A stretch of DNA of 64,000 bases from Anisodus tanguticus (lineage: Eukaryota; Streptophyta; Magnoliopsida; Solanales; Solanaceae), in contig CM067543.1 in NCBI GenBank assembly GCA_034509755.1, positions 50,524,653 to 50,588,652 of the forward strand, read 5' to 3'. Under the pieces are notes generated by a model, which saw nothing but the letters and a program-made list of their open reading frames with translations, searched no databases and was not told where the DNA came from. Both the position numbers and the translations under genes were made by a program. Shown here piece by piece: positions 1 to 10,667 of this stretch; position 1 is the stretch's first letter; every line of letters starts with the position of its first letter.

Positions 1-656
1 GAAGGCGGCAATCCCTTCTTGATTCTATCCTGAAGTCTCAGTGCAGAGTCAAAGGAGTTAACTCTTGCTGGTGATTTTAGCCTTACAATATGAGGATAAT
101 CAAGTTGACTCAGTTGCCTGAAAGGAGCAGCAGCTTCAGATCCATTTCGTTGTAATGTCGTATTTAACTGAGCTTTGTTGGGAGATCGACCAGTACCAGT
201 CCAAGCAGAATCTATATGATCAGAAAGAACAGAACCACCTGAAGGAGCTCGTTCCAAGGATGTTCCATTAACTGCATTCTCTCCTTCCATCCGCATGTCC
301 TGCGTTTTCTCGAACTCACAAGGTGCATGAGCCTCCTCCAGTTCAGACTGAAAAGGTTTCTCAGGATATTCATCTACGTTTGAGAATTCAGGTTCTGTCT
401 CTTCATAGACATGCTCGAGAGGGTCATTCTTCAGAAACACGTCATTTCTCCAATCTATCAGCTCACTACAAGATCCAGTATCCTCTGAACCCACTGAACC
501 AGAGCTCTCTTGGAAGAGAGACTCCACAGATAAAAGTCGACGATCCCAAACATGTGAAGCAATCACGAGGGAATGCCTCAACCGATTAAGTTCAAGAATG
601 TCAACTGCTGCCTGCCCTCGTTCTGAAGTTTCTGCATCAGTAGGTTGAAGCAAGTC
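1..656 (-). CDS. FAB1C: FAB1C exon 9 (continues beyond left edge)
   Basis: Opens with DLLQPTDAETSERGQAAVDI after a TTTCTACAG acceptor; the LNRLRHSLVIASHVWDRRL segment is characteristic of the family. It remains open to base 1 (last residues LQDRIKKGLPP), so the exon is incomplete and the C-terminal kinase domain must lie in the neighbouring sequence. Confidence 0.9.
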
Positions 657-3600
657 CTGTTGTAGAAACAAACAGAAGAGCAAATTTATCTACGTGCTTG
701 AATACATAATTTGCCAACATGTGGAAGTATTAGACATTAATCTCGAATTGCTGCTTACATGGTAGTTGCTCTTTTCTTTCGTAAGTAAGTCTTTTAACTC
801 CATGATGCAGTCATCCAGTTCAGTTTTATCAGATAGATCTTGTTCTAAAGAGGAGCTTTTCTCTTCAATTCTAAGAAAAGCACTGGATATCTCGGCATAC
901 AGGGCTTTGGCTTTGCACAATAGCTACAGGAAACATAAGATAGTATTAATAAGAGCTGTTGAAAGCTAAAACTAAAAATAATGATAGCACCTCATCTGTT
1001 TCCTTCCGTAACCACTCCTGCTCCTTGTAGCTACTGAACACAAGAGTTGATGGGGGTAGACAAACTGATAGAATATCAATAGGAGAATATCGGAAAAACG
1101 CAATCATACTTCCACACCTGTAAAGGCAAATGGAAAATGTTATTCTCTAAATAGCAGCAGCGTAAATCAACAACTGAATGTTCGGAAAACTGTATTCTTA
1201 AGGTATAGTACGCACCCATAAAACCGGAGGCAGTCCCTTTGGAGAGAATGACCACAGCTAGCAACACGGTTGGCAGTTGCATTATTTGAAAAACTAAGTT
1301 CCAAGAACTTCCCAAATGAGAGTCCCCAAGCAGCATCTGACATTACTACTCTGTGAGTTGCTGGTGGGACCCCCTCTATTTGCGCACACTTGAGGCATCG
1401 ATGCCACATCCATATCTTGTTGTCCCATTTACCAGGCAGCTTCACTGAGGGTATCTGTCTAAGATTTATAGTAAGGTTCCCTTGCTGGTGCGTATAACAA
1501 ATGACATGGTCCTCAGCTGGCTCCTTGCATGATTGACAGGAAGAAATCTGGAATATGAAGCGCAATACATAAATAGCTTGAAAATACTAAAGTTGAGCAT
1601 AACAAGATGATTTCTAACAACTTAGTTACCTGACCAAAAAGATCATCCTGAAGATATCGCCCAAGTGGCTTGTCAAAAGAGCCATAAAACTTTATGCGAA
1701 GAAGCCGAGAACGTTCACATACACTTCCATTTAGAACACATCGACTAGAAAATGATACTAATATGCTTTGATGACCCTCAGCAGCTGAATATAATTCATT
1801 AGAGGGCTCAATGTCATCTGATCTTTCAAGCTTTGACAGCTCTGGTAGTTCTCTTGGTTGACTCTCATCTTGACCTAAAGTTACTCGTGATCCTTCACCG
1901 GTATGATTTCTGATTTCAACAGATTCAACAGGTCTTATATCATGTGCACGAAACAGTGGTGAATTTTCAGGGCATGCAGTAGAGAAAACATCTCTGTCTC
2001 CAGAATCATCTAGGGTGGGTGGATTATTAAAAGGAGGGGAATGATTCTCATCAGTATGAGAAATCACTGAAATAGCATTATCAGCAGATGTCATCTCTGG
2101 TACGGCAATTGAGGGTGTTGCAGAAACTTTAGGTAGACTAGCACCCTCATCAGCAAGGAACGATGTCTCAAGGGACAGATGATATGCAGCAAAGACTGCA
2201 TACTGGAAGACCTTCTTCACCTTCTTGAGCTCTTCACAAGTCAAACCCCTCAGCAAGACCTACAAAAGGATAACTAACATCTGTTTACAAATTCAACCTC
2301 TTGATATTTAAGCTAAGATATAACTGCTGATCCTTTTATGAGAATGCAGTCTGGAGATCTTTTTTATCCTTTGTTAATCTTTTTTTTTTAACTCACAGAA
2401 CATTCATGGATAGAAAACAGGATGAAAAGTTCATTAAGCATTCCAAATCATTTTGAGATTCAAGAAAGATTTGGAATGCTTAATGAACTTTCATTCCAAA
2501 TCACTACTGCATTTAGACTGGTACCTGATGATTAGCTACAGCTGATCAAAGCATAAGCAACTTACAAAGTTTTACTAGAGCAATAATCCACTAAGGCAGA
2601 TGGTGTACGCTATATGTGATCACTTCTATTTCACCAAGTTCTTGTAAAATGTCCACTACTTGGAACTGAGAATGTACAGGTGACACAGAAGAAGTCATCA
2701 GACACAGCCCAACATAAGTAGTGTAGACTGTAGAGGCAAAAGAGTCTAAAATTAAAAGAGAAAGGTGATATTATAAAGTATAGGTACTTTTCGAGGAGGT
2801 ATGACGTAGGTCTGTTTTGTACAGAAGTATTCATAGACTACACAGGATGATGAGAGCTTTCTTACACTGGACAAACATGAGTGTACAAGAACTGACCAAT
2901 GTCAATCTATGGTTTTCTTTGGCTTATTCTGTCTTCTTATTTCCCTCTTTTCTCATTGCTCCCAAGGAAAAAAGCTTGTCTTCCCTTCGAGAAAAAACTT
3001 ACTTTCATGATATAGCTGGCACAATATGTCAAGGTATAACGTGAAAAGTAAGACCACTGATCCTTTTCAATTACGTCATTAAGATGACTGAAATGACACT
3101 ATGGAAATAAGCATTTCTCGGATGTTTGTTATTATAGCTCTTACTTGGGAACATGAAACCGCAGAATTGTAATTAAGATGTTCAGGGCACAAAAGTTTGT
3201 CTGTGAATTCAAATCACTTTTGAATTGAAAGCACAACTATAACCGTTGTTATATATTTGTTGATTCAAAAATGTGGAAAGAAGTAGACATATCATGCTCG
3301 GAGACTGGTATAAAGCACTTCCAAATAAATTACATGACAGGCAGGTGAAATTTGAAATTTAGCCGTTCAAGGAAAGAGAAGACAAGTAGAACGACCAGTT
3401 CACCCTTTGTTCTGTTTCTGAGGCTTATTACAGTTTCTTAGCAAGAGTGGGTGGGGTTCTGCATAAATAGTAAGACACAGATAATAAATAAGAGAATGAT
3501 AAAGAGTAAGCCATAGAGTTTCACAAATTTTAGTGCACAGTTTTTTTTAGATCCAATGCATTTATGAGATATGCATGATACAAGTCTTAATTAGAGCTCA

Positions 3601-6600
3601 AACATTTAAAAGTTTCACCAGAAGAAAAAACAACATTGGAGTCTGAGGCAGAGAAAATTACCGTGCAACCTAAACGCCTAGGACAACCATAAAAAAACAT
3701 CAAAGTTTTTGATGGCTTCTTGTTGAACTGGTTTGGAGGTTCATGCTCTTCAGAAACTTTTTCTAAGTGAAAGAGATCACAATATCCCAATCTTGCCACG
3801 GCTATGTTATCGATGGACGGGGTTATAAGAGCACCGGTGCACCTGGCTATCCGCTCCAGCAGTGGCTTCTTAACATTCAACACCAAAGAAATCTCTTTTG
3901 CCAGTAGATACTCTTGAGCATGAGAAGATACACTTTTCTCCACAAGTAGCACATTAGGATGGTGGGCCTCAATTTTTGAAACAATCATCTTCAGATGTTC
4001 CCTTTCCTGTTAGGATAATACAACTCATAAACTTGCCCCTAACTTTTTAAAACTGAAATAAGAAAAAAAGATAGGCACCCAAGGGTGTGGCCTAGTGGTC
4101 AATGAAGTGGGTTGAGAACCATGAAGTTTCAGATTCAAATACCAGCAGAGACAAAAGACTAGGTGATTTCTTTTCATCTGTCCTAGCCTTGGTAGACAGA
4201 GTTACCTGGTACCTGTTGCTGGTGGGAGGTGGGAGGTGGCATGTATCTCGTGGAATTAGTCGAGGTGTGCACAAGCTTGCCCGGACACCATGGTTATCAA
4301 AAACAATTATAGACAGATAGACAAATCAACCAAATACCTGTTGCAATAATGTGTTAAAAGATGCCAACTGATTGGGAACTCTTTGGTACTCAAGTGCTCC
4401 TCCTAACAAAAGCAATCTAGCATTTTTGCAGTGTGAAGTCATGCGCTTGTGTTTAATATTCTTTGTACAGACTACTCCTTTAACAATGGTGCTGCATTGA
4501 AACGAAACTGAATGATGAGACATGACTAAACCAAGCCTAATAGCCTGTCTGGCGAAGCTTCTGGGAAGCCAAAAGTGCTTTGTTTTTCTTCAAAAAATGC
4601 TTAATTTACAAAATTAAGGTGCTTGGCCAAGCTTTAGAAAAAAATAAATGCATTTGAGCAGCATAAGCTAAAAAAGATAGCTTTTCTCCGGAGGCACTTT
4701 TGGAATATTGGCCAAGCACAAACTACTGCTAATGGATGCGTACAATAGACCCTTGTGGTCCGGCCCTTCCCGGACCCCGCGCATATCGGGCTTAGTGCAC
4801 CGGGCTGCCCTTTTAATATTGGCAAAAGTGTGTTTCCAAACTGATTAGCCAAACACAAACTGCTACTTTCCAGAAGTACAAAAAATATTTTTCAAAATAA
4901 GCAAATTTTCGGTGCTTGGCCAAACAGGCTATAAGACCGAAATATTAAAGAAAAGAAGTATTTACCTCTCCCTTGGGCTTCCAGAAGCTACACATTTAAC
5001 CTTTACATAATAACCAGGATCCATGCTGCCTCCTTCACTGGTATCTGGCTTCACGAAATTCACAGCTTGCCATGCTAACGATGTAACTACGTCAACCCAG
5101 TCATCAGCACCGCTTTCTTTCCCTGATTTTATTCCTTCGCCTTGCAATAGCTGTAAGACAAGAGCCCTGAAATGTCCCTGTACAACAGCTTTTAAGGGTT
5201 CCTTGGGATCCACATGCTCAGTGATAAGGCTCACATCTGAAGAAAATGTTGCGCCCAACTCTCCAATTTCATCGTCTTCATCATCATATGTGAAGAAATT
5301 ATTTTCTGCATCGCCATCTTCATCAGGTGGAGGAGGAAGCCATATGAGATCACTATTTCTAAGATCGAACGACTTTTGCTGCTTCTCTAAAACAGGAAAA
5401 TTTTCAACACTGTCATCAGCGGTCTCTGGATCCTTCGTTGTCCCTTTCTCAAGCCTTCTTAAAACATACGAGGCTTCTTGATCAAAGGGGCCATCATTCT
5501 GAGACGTTGGGGTCTCATTTTGATCTTGCTGTACAGAATGCCCGACTCTATTGGAAGTAAAACGAATCCTAGAGGGGCTGTCCGATGGACTTGATCCAGC
5601 TGACCTTAAACTGTAAAATTCATGTCTAGTACTAACACTACTCGAATCTATATCTGAATTATCATGAAAATAGCTACTTGACGGACTAAAGAATTGACTT
5701 GTTGAATCCCCTCCTTCGTCTTCATCACTCCTGAAATTATTAGCAAAAGAGTAACAAATTCTTAGTCCCAAAAGCAGCTTAACAACATATCCAGTGAAAT
5801 CCCACAACGTGGGGTCTGGAGAGGGTAGAGTGTACGCAGACGTTACCTCTACCTTGGTAGGTAGAGCGGTTGTTTCCGAGAGACCCTCGGCTCAAGACAC
5901 GACAAGGCATAAGCACAAACAAAGCAGGAGAAACAGTCAGATCCGGTCAAGAAACTTAAAGCAGTATGAAAATGCTGGTATCAAAAGTGAATACGCCATG
6001 ATAGCGCATCCTGAAAAGGAAGCAATAACTAACGCATGTAAATAAGATAAACAAAGTACACTAAAGAAATAGCAGCAGAAGTCACACTACAGGAGACTAT
6101 AAAGCACTACTGCGCCTATTCGTATGATATGATAATCGAGTCTACAGTAATACCACTACAACAACCAGTTTGTAAACGTAAGTAGGACTAAGCTCGACTA
6201 TCTACTACCCTTCTACCATAATCCGTGCCCTCCACAACCCCCTATCTAAGGTCATGTCCTCAGTAAGTTGCGATTGCGCCACATCCCGTCTAATCACCTC
6301 TGCCCAATATTTCTTCGGCCTACCTCTACCCCTCCTGAACCCGTCCATAGCCAACCTCTCACACCTCTACACTGGGGCATTCGTGTTTCTTCTCTGCACA
6401 TGCCTAAATCATCTCTACCTCGCTTCCCGCATCTTATCCTCCACCGAAGTCACTCTCACTCTGTCCCGGATATTATCATTTCTAATTTTATCCCTCCTTG
6501 TATGCCCACACATCCATCTCAGCATCCTCATCTCCGCTACTCTCATCTTTTGGATGTGCAACGTCTTGACTGGCCAACACTCCGCCCCATACAACATAGT

Positions 6601-8829
6601 CGGTCTAACAACCACCCTATAGAACTTGTCTTTAAATTTTTGTGGCACCTTTTTATCGCACAAGACTCCAGATGCGAGCCTCCATTTCATCCACCCTGCC
6701 TCAATACCGATGTGTGACATTGTCATCAATCTCTCCATTCCTTTGGATAATAGACCCGAGGTACTTTTGAAATGACCTAAGTACCAAGGCTCACCTCCAC
6801 GCATGTCTCATGCTCGCTCCCGTTATTGAACTTGCACTCCAAGTATTTTGTCTTGGTCCTACTCTGCCTGAACCCTTTAGACTCCAGCGTCTGTCTCCAA
6901 ACCTCCAGCTTAGCGTTCACTCCGCTGCGAATCTCATCAACCAGGATTATGTCGTTTGCGAATAACATACACCATGGTACCTCCCTTTGATTTGTCGCGT
7001 CAGTCCATCTATCACCAAGGCAAATAAGAATAGGCTAAGAGCTGATCTTTGGTGCAGCCCCATCATCACTGGAAAGTGCTCTGAGTCTCCTCCCATTGTA
7101 TGTACCCTGGTCTTGGCTCCATCATACATATCCTTGATCGCCCTAGTGTACGCCACATGTACACCTCTAACCTCCAAACATCTCCACATAACCTCCCTAG
7201 GGACTTTGTCATATGCCTTCTCCAGGTCGATAAAAACCATATGTAAGTCTCTCTTCTCTTCATATACTGCTCCACCAACCTCCTAATAAGATGGATGGCT
7301 TCTGTAGTCGAGCGCCCCGGCATGAATCCAAACTGGTTCTTAAAAATAGACACGCCTCTTCTCACCCTCATCTCCACGACTCTTTCCCAAACTTTCATAG
7401 TTTGGCTCAGCAGCTTGATACCCTATAGTTGTTGCAACTCTGGATATCACATTTGTTCTTGTACAAAGGAATCATTGTACTCCACCTCCATTCTTCGGGA
7501 TTCTCGTCGTCTTAAAAATAACGTTAAACAACTCAGTCAGCCACTTCAAACCTGCTCTGCCTACGCTCTTCCAAAATTCGACTGGGATCTCATCGAGCCC
7601 GATCGCTCGTCCCCTGCGCATTCTGCGAACAACACCCTTAACCTCCTTAACCTTAATGCTTCTACAATACCCAAAATCCCGGTGCCTACCAGATTGCTCC
7701 AGGTCTCACAGCACAATGTCTATTTCCTTTTTCGTTCAAGAGTTTATGGAAGTAAGACTGCCACCTCCGCCTAATATGTGCATCATCCACCGGTACTTTG
7801 CCGTCCTCGTCCTTTATGCAAGTCTGTACAATTTCTTATCCCCTATATTTTCCTCTAATTCCACATATAGGCATTCAAAAGCCGCCGTTTTCGCTATCTT
7901 TGCCTCCTTCCTCGCCATCTTATACAGTTCCCTATTCGTCCACTTCTCCATCTCATCCTTGCTATCTATCAATTTCACATACGCCAGTTTCTTCGCGTCC
8001 ACCTTCTCTTGAACATTACCATTCCACCACTAGTCCCATCGATGCTCATCACGGCTACCCCGCGAAACCCCTAACACTTATCTAGCTACCTCCCGAATGC
8101 AACTGGCCGTCCTGTCCCACATATCGGTCGCGTTCCCGCTACCCCCCCCCCCCCTGCCTCCTTGGCCATTAACCTCTCCCCCATCTCCTTTGCACTAGCC
8201 ATTATCAAACTCCCCCATTTGATACTCAATCTGTCATCCACAACCCTTTACTTCTTCTCCATCTTGATCTGCAAATTTATCACCAAAAGCTTATGTCGGG
8301 TTGTAAGACACTCCTTCGGAATAACCTTGCAGTCTTTACAAAACCCATTGTCAACCTTTCTAAGGAGCAAAAAGTCTATATGAGTATAAATTCGATAGAA
8401 GTCCGCAATCAACTGAAACAAAATATGAGTATTGTTTAATAGGCAAATAGGTAAATGAGCAAAATAATTATAAGTAGAATGTCCTGGATATTTGCACCAT
8501 TTGCTACTTCAAGACAAAACAACTCTGGCTTTACCCTATGTTGCTCGGACTCAGGTGCGGGTATCTAATCTGAGTGCGGATCTAGAGGTTGGATTTTTCA
8601 GCACATAAATGTTAGGATTCGGGGGTACGAATCCAAATGGGGATACGGGTGCTGGGATACGGGCAATAAATGTATATTACGACATATAAAGTATATAATT
8701 CGATTAGATAAAGTTATTGAACTAAAGCTAATGTAACTTCATTCTTTATAAAGACCAACATTTTATTCTTACCTTGCGTAATAGAAAAAGCATTCTCATA
8801 CTTTACACAACTATATATTATAACTATAA

Positions 8830-8877
<48 letters not shown>

Positions 8878-9695
8878 GACTTAAACCCAAAAATCAACCA
8901 AATACCTAATCAATCTATACTTCTCGGTCATGGAATGTGGTCAAAGTACCCAAGGTAAGTTGACCAAATCCGTTATGGATCCCACACCCACACTAATATC
9001 CATGTCGTGTCGACACGGGTGCGGTAGGGATTTTGAAGAGTTGGCGCAACATAGGTTTTACCAATCAGAACAAATCTTGAGAAAGCATAATAATTCCAAG
9101 CTCTAATACTAACAATGTTAGAGGCTAAAAAAATTAAATCAGCAGTAAGATAATTTAATGGTCATGCAGGAAATATGTGCCTCCATTCAATACATTAACA
9201 GATTTGAAAAGCACATCAGTACCTTCTTGGCGAGGGCCGTAGAGATATCGGAGATGGATGGCTTGAAAAGGTTGTAAAACTACTCTTAACTGCATCAAAT
9301 CTGTTACTACTAAAATTTGGTGATGTTGATTCCAGGCTTTCAGGATAAATTTTGTCCCTATACTTCCTTGCACCTTTATTATTCCAAGTCCTTAACTCAG
9401 AACAAAACTTGCAAGACTTAATATCAACCACTCTCCCTTCTGATCCAGATGCAACAACAACATTCAAAGATCCATAACTATGCATACAATCACCACAGAA
9501 AACTCCATTACAACTTTGGCAATTATACTTTTTGCAAGAATCAGTAAACTTCATCTTGCATTCCCAACAAGTTTTGCCACTGTCAACATCCATGTTTTTT
9601 CTACAATTCGACGAAGTTGGACCACTCGTTCCCCACGAAATCCAAGACTTAACTTTCTCAATCAAATCAAGAATTGAACAATCAGGTACTCCCAT
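1..9695 (-). CDS. FAB1C: FAB1C-type 1-phosphatidylinositol-3-phosphate 5-kinase (5' part of gene, 9 exons visible)
   Basis: This gene would phosphorylate PtdIns3P to PtdIns(3,5)P2 on endosome and vacuole membranes. Exons (minus strand, in order): 9695-9223, 5730-4966, 4491-4338, 4006-3662, 2259-1630, 1547-1216, 1117-991, 923-759, 656-<1. All junctions are GT-AG and frames join without a stop, giving about 1,215 codons; the family is about 1,650 residues, so the lipid-kinase domain lies outside the window. Seen in order: a Cys-rich N terminus (CxxC at residues 43, 59, 67, 95), an acidic and Ser-rich linker, the chaperonin-like (TCP-1/Cpn60) domain spanning exons 3-5 with the motif RIARCTGA, the conserved Cys-rich region with CGHSLQRDCLRFYG, then a coiled coil. 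The N terminus lacks the RRHHCR core of a true FYVE finger, which points to FAB1C/D rather than FAB1A/B. Family assignment rests on recalled plant FAB1 sequences, not on a search. Introns are rich in transposons. Confidence 0.93.
759..923 (-). CDS. FAB1C: FAB1C exon 8 (coiled coil)
   Basis: Reads LLCKAKALYAEISSAFLRIE and continues with a charged, Leu-rich heptad-like stretch ending KEKSNYH. Acceptor TTTCCTGTAG, donor GTAAGC, both phase 0. Covers about residues 943-997. Confidence 0.88.
991..1117 (-). CDS. FAB1C: FAB1C exon 7
   Basis: Completes the split Gly codon and reads CGSMIAFFRYSPIDILSV, then LPPSTLVFSSYKEQEWLRKE, matching the family segment that follows the Cys-rich signature. Acceptor TTTACAG, donor GTGCTA; ends in phase 0. 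Confidence 0.88.
1216..1547 (-). CDS. FAB1C: FAB1C exon 6 (conserved Cys-rich region)
   Basis: Carries the FAB1 Cys-rich signature: CQSC, then GNLTINLRQIP, then MWHRCLKC, MSDAAWGLSFGKFLELSF and CGHSLQRDCLRFYG. In the family this region lies between the chaperonin-like and kinase domains. The donor is the GTGCGT after TATGG; only this choice keeps the frame with exon 7. Covers about residues 790-900. Confidence 0.92.
1630..2259 (-). CDS. FAB1C: FAB1C exon 5 (end of chaperonin-like domain, variable linker)
   Basis: Starts with VLLRGLTCEELKKVKKVFQY after a TTTTGTAG acceptor; AAYHLSLETSFLADEGASLP closes the chaperonin-like domain. The following 140 or so residues are low-conservation, Ser/Glu-rich linker. 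The exon ends with YLQDDLFGQ in phase 0 at a GTAACT donor. Covers about residues 580-789. Confidence 0.92.
2426..2491. repeat. Perfect 24-bp foldback in FAB1C intron 4
   Basis: The arms at 2426-2449 and 2468-2491 are exact reverse complements (core AGTTCATTAAGCATTCC) separated by an 18-base loop. It lies in the 1.4-kb intron between exons 4 and 5. It could be the residue of a small inverted-repeat element or a source of hairpin RNA; no function can be assigned. Confidence 0.85.
3662..4006 (-). CDS. FAB1C: FAB1C exon 4 (chaperonin-like domain core)
   Basis: Opens with EREHLKM after a CTAACAG acceptor and contains NVLLVEKSVSSHAQEYLLAK and RIARCTGALITPSID, the signature of the FAB1 chaperonin-like domain that mediates complex assembly in the family. 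Ends in CPRRLGCT at donor GTAATT. Covers about residues 465-579. Confidence 0.92.
4078..4314 (+). mobile_element. tRNA-derived SINE in FAB1C intron 3
   Basis: Internal pol III promoter elements are visible: an A-box-like GTGGCCTAGTGGTCAATG near 4087 and a B-box-like AGATTCAAATACC near 4132. It ends in an A-rich stretch. The flanks AGATAGGCA (4069-4077) and AGATAGACA (4315-4323) form a probable 9-bp target-site duplication with one mismatch. It lies antisense to FAB1C. The sequence resembles the SINEs dispersed in Solanaceae genomes; the subfamily is not assigned. Confidence 0.75.
4338..4491 (-). CDS. FAB1C: FAB1C exon 3 (start of chaperonin-like domain)
   Basis: A short exon with TIVKGVVCTKNIKHKRM and GGALEYQRVPNQLASF, both typical of the FAB1 TCP-1/Cpn60-like domain. 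The acceptor is AATGCAG at 4492-4498 and the donor follows CAACAG at 4338. It ends in phase 0. The open frame extending upstream to 4523 is intron. Confidence 0.9.
4541..4931. mobile_element. MITE-like inverted-repeat element in FAB1C intron 2
   Basis: The ends TAGCCTGTCTGGCGAAGC and the reverse complement of GCTTGGCCAAACAGGCTA form imperfect terminal inverted repeats about 390 bp apart, and internal copies of GGCCAAGCACAAACT-type sequence repeat. No coding capacity. No clear target-site duplication was seen. A separate SINE fragment lies inside it. Confidence 0.6.
4743..4814 (+). mobile_element. SINE 3'-end fragment nested in the intron-2 element
   Basis: A GC-rich block (GTGGTCCGGCCCTTCCCGG, then TTAGTGCACCGGGCTGCCC followed by TTTT) matches from memory the 3' end of an Au-type SINE found across plants. 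Only about 70 bp remain and the promoter part is missing. Its base composition stands out from the AT-rich element around it. Confidence 0.55.
4966..5730 (-). CDS. FAB1C: FAB1C exon 2 (Ser/acidic linker)
   Basis: Begins at a TTTCAG acceptor with RSDEDEGG and runs through the conserved RHEFYSLRSAGSSPSDSPSRI segment, an IWLPPPPDEDGDAENNFF block and an acidic run, ending with the highly conserved VKVKCVASGS. The upstream open frame to 5807 reads through the intron and should not be annotated. The donor GTAAAT leaves two bases of a Ser codon, completed by exon 3. Covers about residues 158-413. Confidence 0.9.
5777..8395 (-). mobile_element. 5'-truncated RTE-type LINE in FAB1C intron 1
   Basis: Reads on the same strand as FAB1C. 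From about 8390 downward: the end of the endonuclease and linker (IDFLLLRKVDNGFCKDC, EKWTNRELYKMARKEAKIAK), reverse transcriptase blocks (NQFGFMPGRSTTEAIHL near 7330; MVFIDLEKAYDKVPREVMWR near 7230; FANDIILVDE near 6950) and a C-terminal region (MLYGAECWPVK, RMLRWMCGHTRRDKIRN near 6500). The 3' end is GTTGTGGGATTTCACTGG followed by a short TTG-type tail near 5780. Frames are broken by several shifts and the second Asp of the FADD box is Asn, so it is dead. A matching 3' tail recurs at 14.3 kb. Confidence 0.88.
8535..9055. mobile_element. MITE-like element with AC/AT microsatellite, FAB1C intron 1
   Basis: Starts CCTATGTTGCTCGGACTC and ends with the reverse complement of CCTATGTTGCGCCAACTC, giving terminal inverted repeats about 520 bp apart, flanked on both sides by TTTACC-like sequence. 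It contains the (AC)n(AT)n run at 8832-8877. No coding capacity. This sequence type is familiar as a dispersed repeat of Solanaceae, but the superfamily is not assigned. Confidence 0.55.
8832..8877. repeat. (CA)n(TA)n microsatellite
   Basis: Sixteen CA dinucleotides run directly into seven TA dinucleotides inside the intron-1 MITE-like element. A likely polymorphic marker. Confidence 0.95.
9223..9695 (-). CDS. FAB1C: FAB1C exon 1 (start codon, FYVE-like Cys-rich region)
   Basis: The ATG at 9695-9693 opens MGVPDCSILDLIEKVKSWI, the usual start of plant FAB1C proteins. Four CxxC pairs (residues 43/46, 59/62, 67/70, 95/98) keep FYVE-type zinc spacing, but the basic RRHHCR core is replaced by KKYNCQ, so direct PtdIns3P binding through this region is doubtful. 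The exon ends after two bases of an Arg codon at a GTACTG donor and joins exon 2 across a 3.5-kb intron. Confidence 0.88.
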
Positions 9696-10400
9696 AGACT
9701 GAAAGTAACCCCACCAAGAATTATACCAATTCTTGCCTCAAATTGATCAAAGTTTAGTACTTTTTCTCCTAATCTGTAAGAACCCACAATAAAAATAGTG
9801 GGTTCTTCTATTCCTTTCTGCAATCTACATATACTGTTTTTTTTTCTTAAATTCCCCCAAAAATCACTAAATATTGGAAAGGGGGAAACAGATTACAGTA
9901 ATTAGATGTCACACCAATGGAATAACAATTATTAGAGCAAGTATATAAAATCTATACAAATAAGGAGTTAAATTAAAGTTCTTTTGACCAATTTTTAGAA
10001 ATTAGACCTAAACACACAAGCTCAACCAATCTCAGAATCTCAACAAAAGTTGCCAAGATCCAATTTTTCATAAGTATTCTAGTTAATCAAACAGTTAAAC
10101 TTACCAAAACCCTCAAAAAAAAAAACACAAGTAAAAAAGTGTCAAAAACAAGAACCCCAGATCAAGAAAACACAAGAAAAGTATGTGGTTGTATGTTAAA
10201 AATGAAATCTTTGGTACTAAAATGAATTACAACAACATACCTAGTGGTACTAAAATGGATTGTAAATACTAAATAGGAGTAGTTTAAAGAATGAAGAGTA
10301 CAAGAATGTAATGGAGAAAAAGGAAAAGTATTGTGAAGGTTCTTTTACTACTAGCTCGTATCTCCATGAACATAATAATAATAACCATAATCTGCTACTT
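9696..10400. other. 5' flank and probable 5' UTR/promoter of FAB1C
   Basis: Non-coding, AT-rich sequence upstream of the FAB1C start codon on the minus strand. Pyrimidine-rich tracts suited to a leader are present, but no TATA box, transcription start or leader intron can be fixed by eye. Confidence 0.4.
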
Positions 10401-10667
10401 CAACAACAACAACAATATTTAAAATACTCCATTAAACATACACTTTGTATATTGTTATAACATGCAGCTTTTAGCTAATACAAAAACCACATGCATATAC
10501 AATTTATTTTTCCTCTTCAGTACAATAACTAGGGAGTATTTATCTGTCTAGCTTTGCTTGTTTCTATCACTATCCAGTATCCACTTTATCTTTCTTACGG
10601 TTTATGTCAACAAAATGACACCCTTTTCAACCTTTTGTGTAGTTGGTGTATTGTTTTTTATTTTCTA

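Noticed and set aside
5023..5481. Plus-strand open frame of 152 codons
   Set aside because: Antisense of FAB1C exon 2; the Ser-rich composition mirrors the acidic/Ser-rich coding strand.
6254..8085. Several plus-strand open frames within intron 1
   Set aside because: They are antisense to the RTE LINE, whose RT motifs are on the minus strand.
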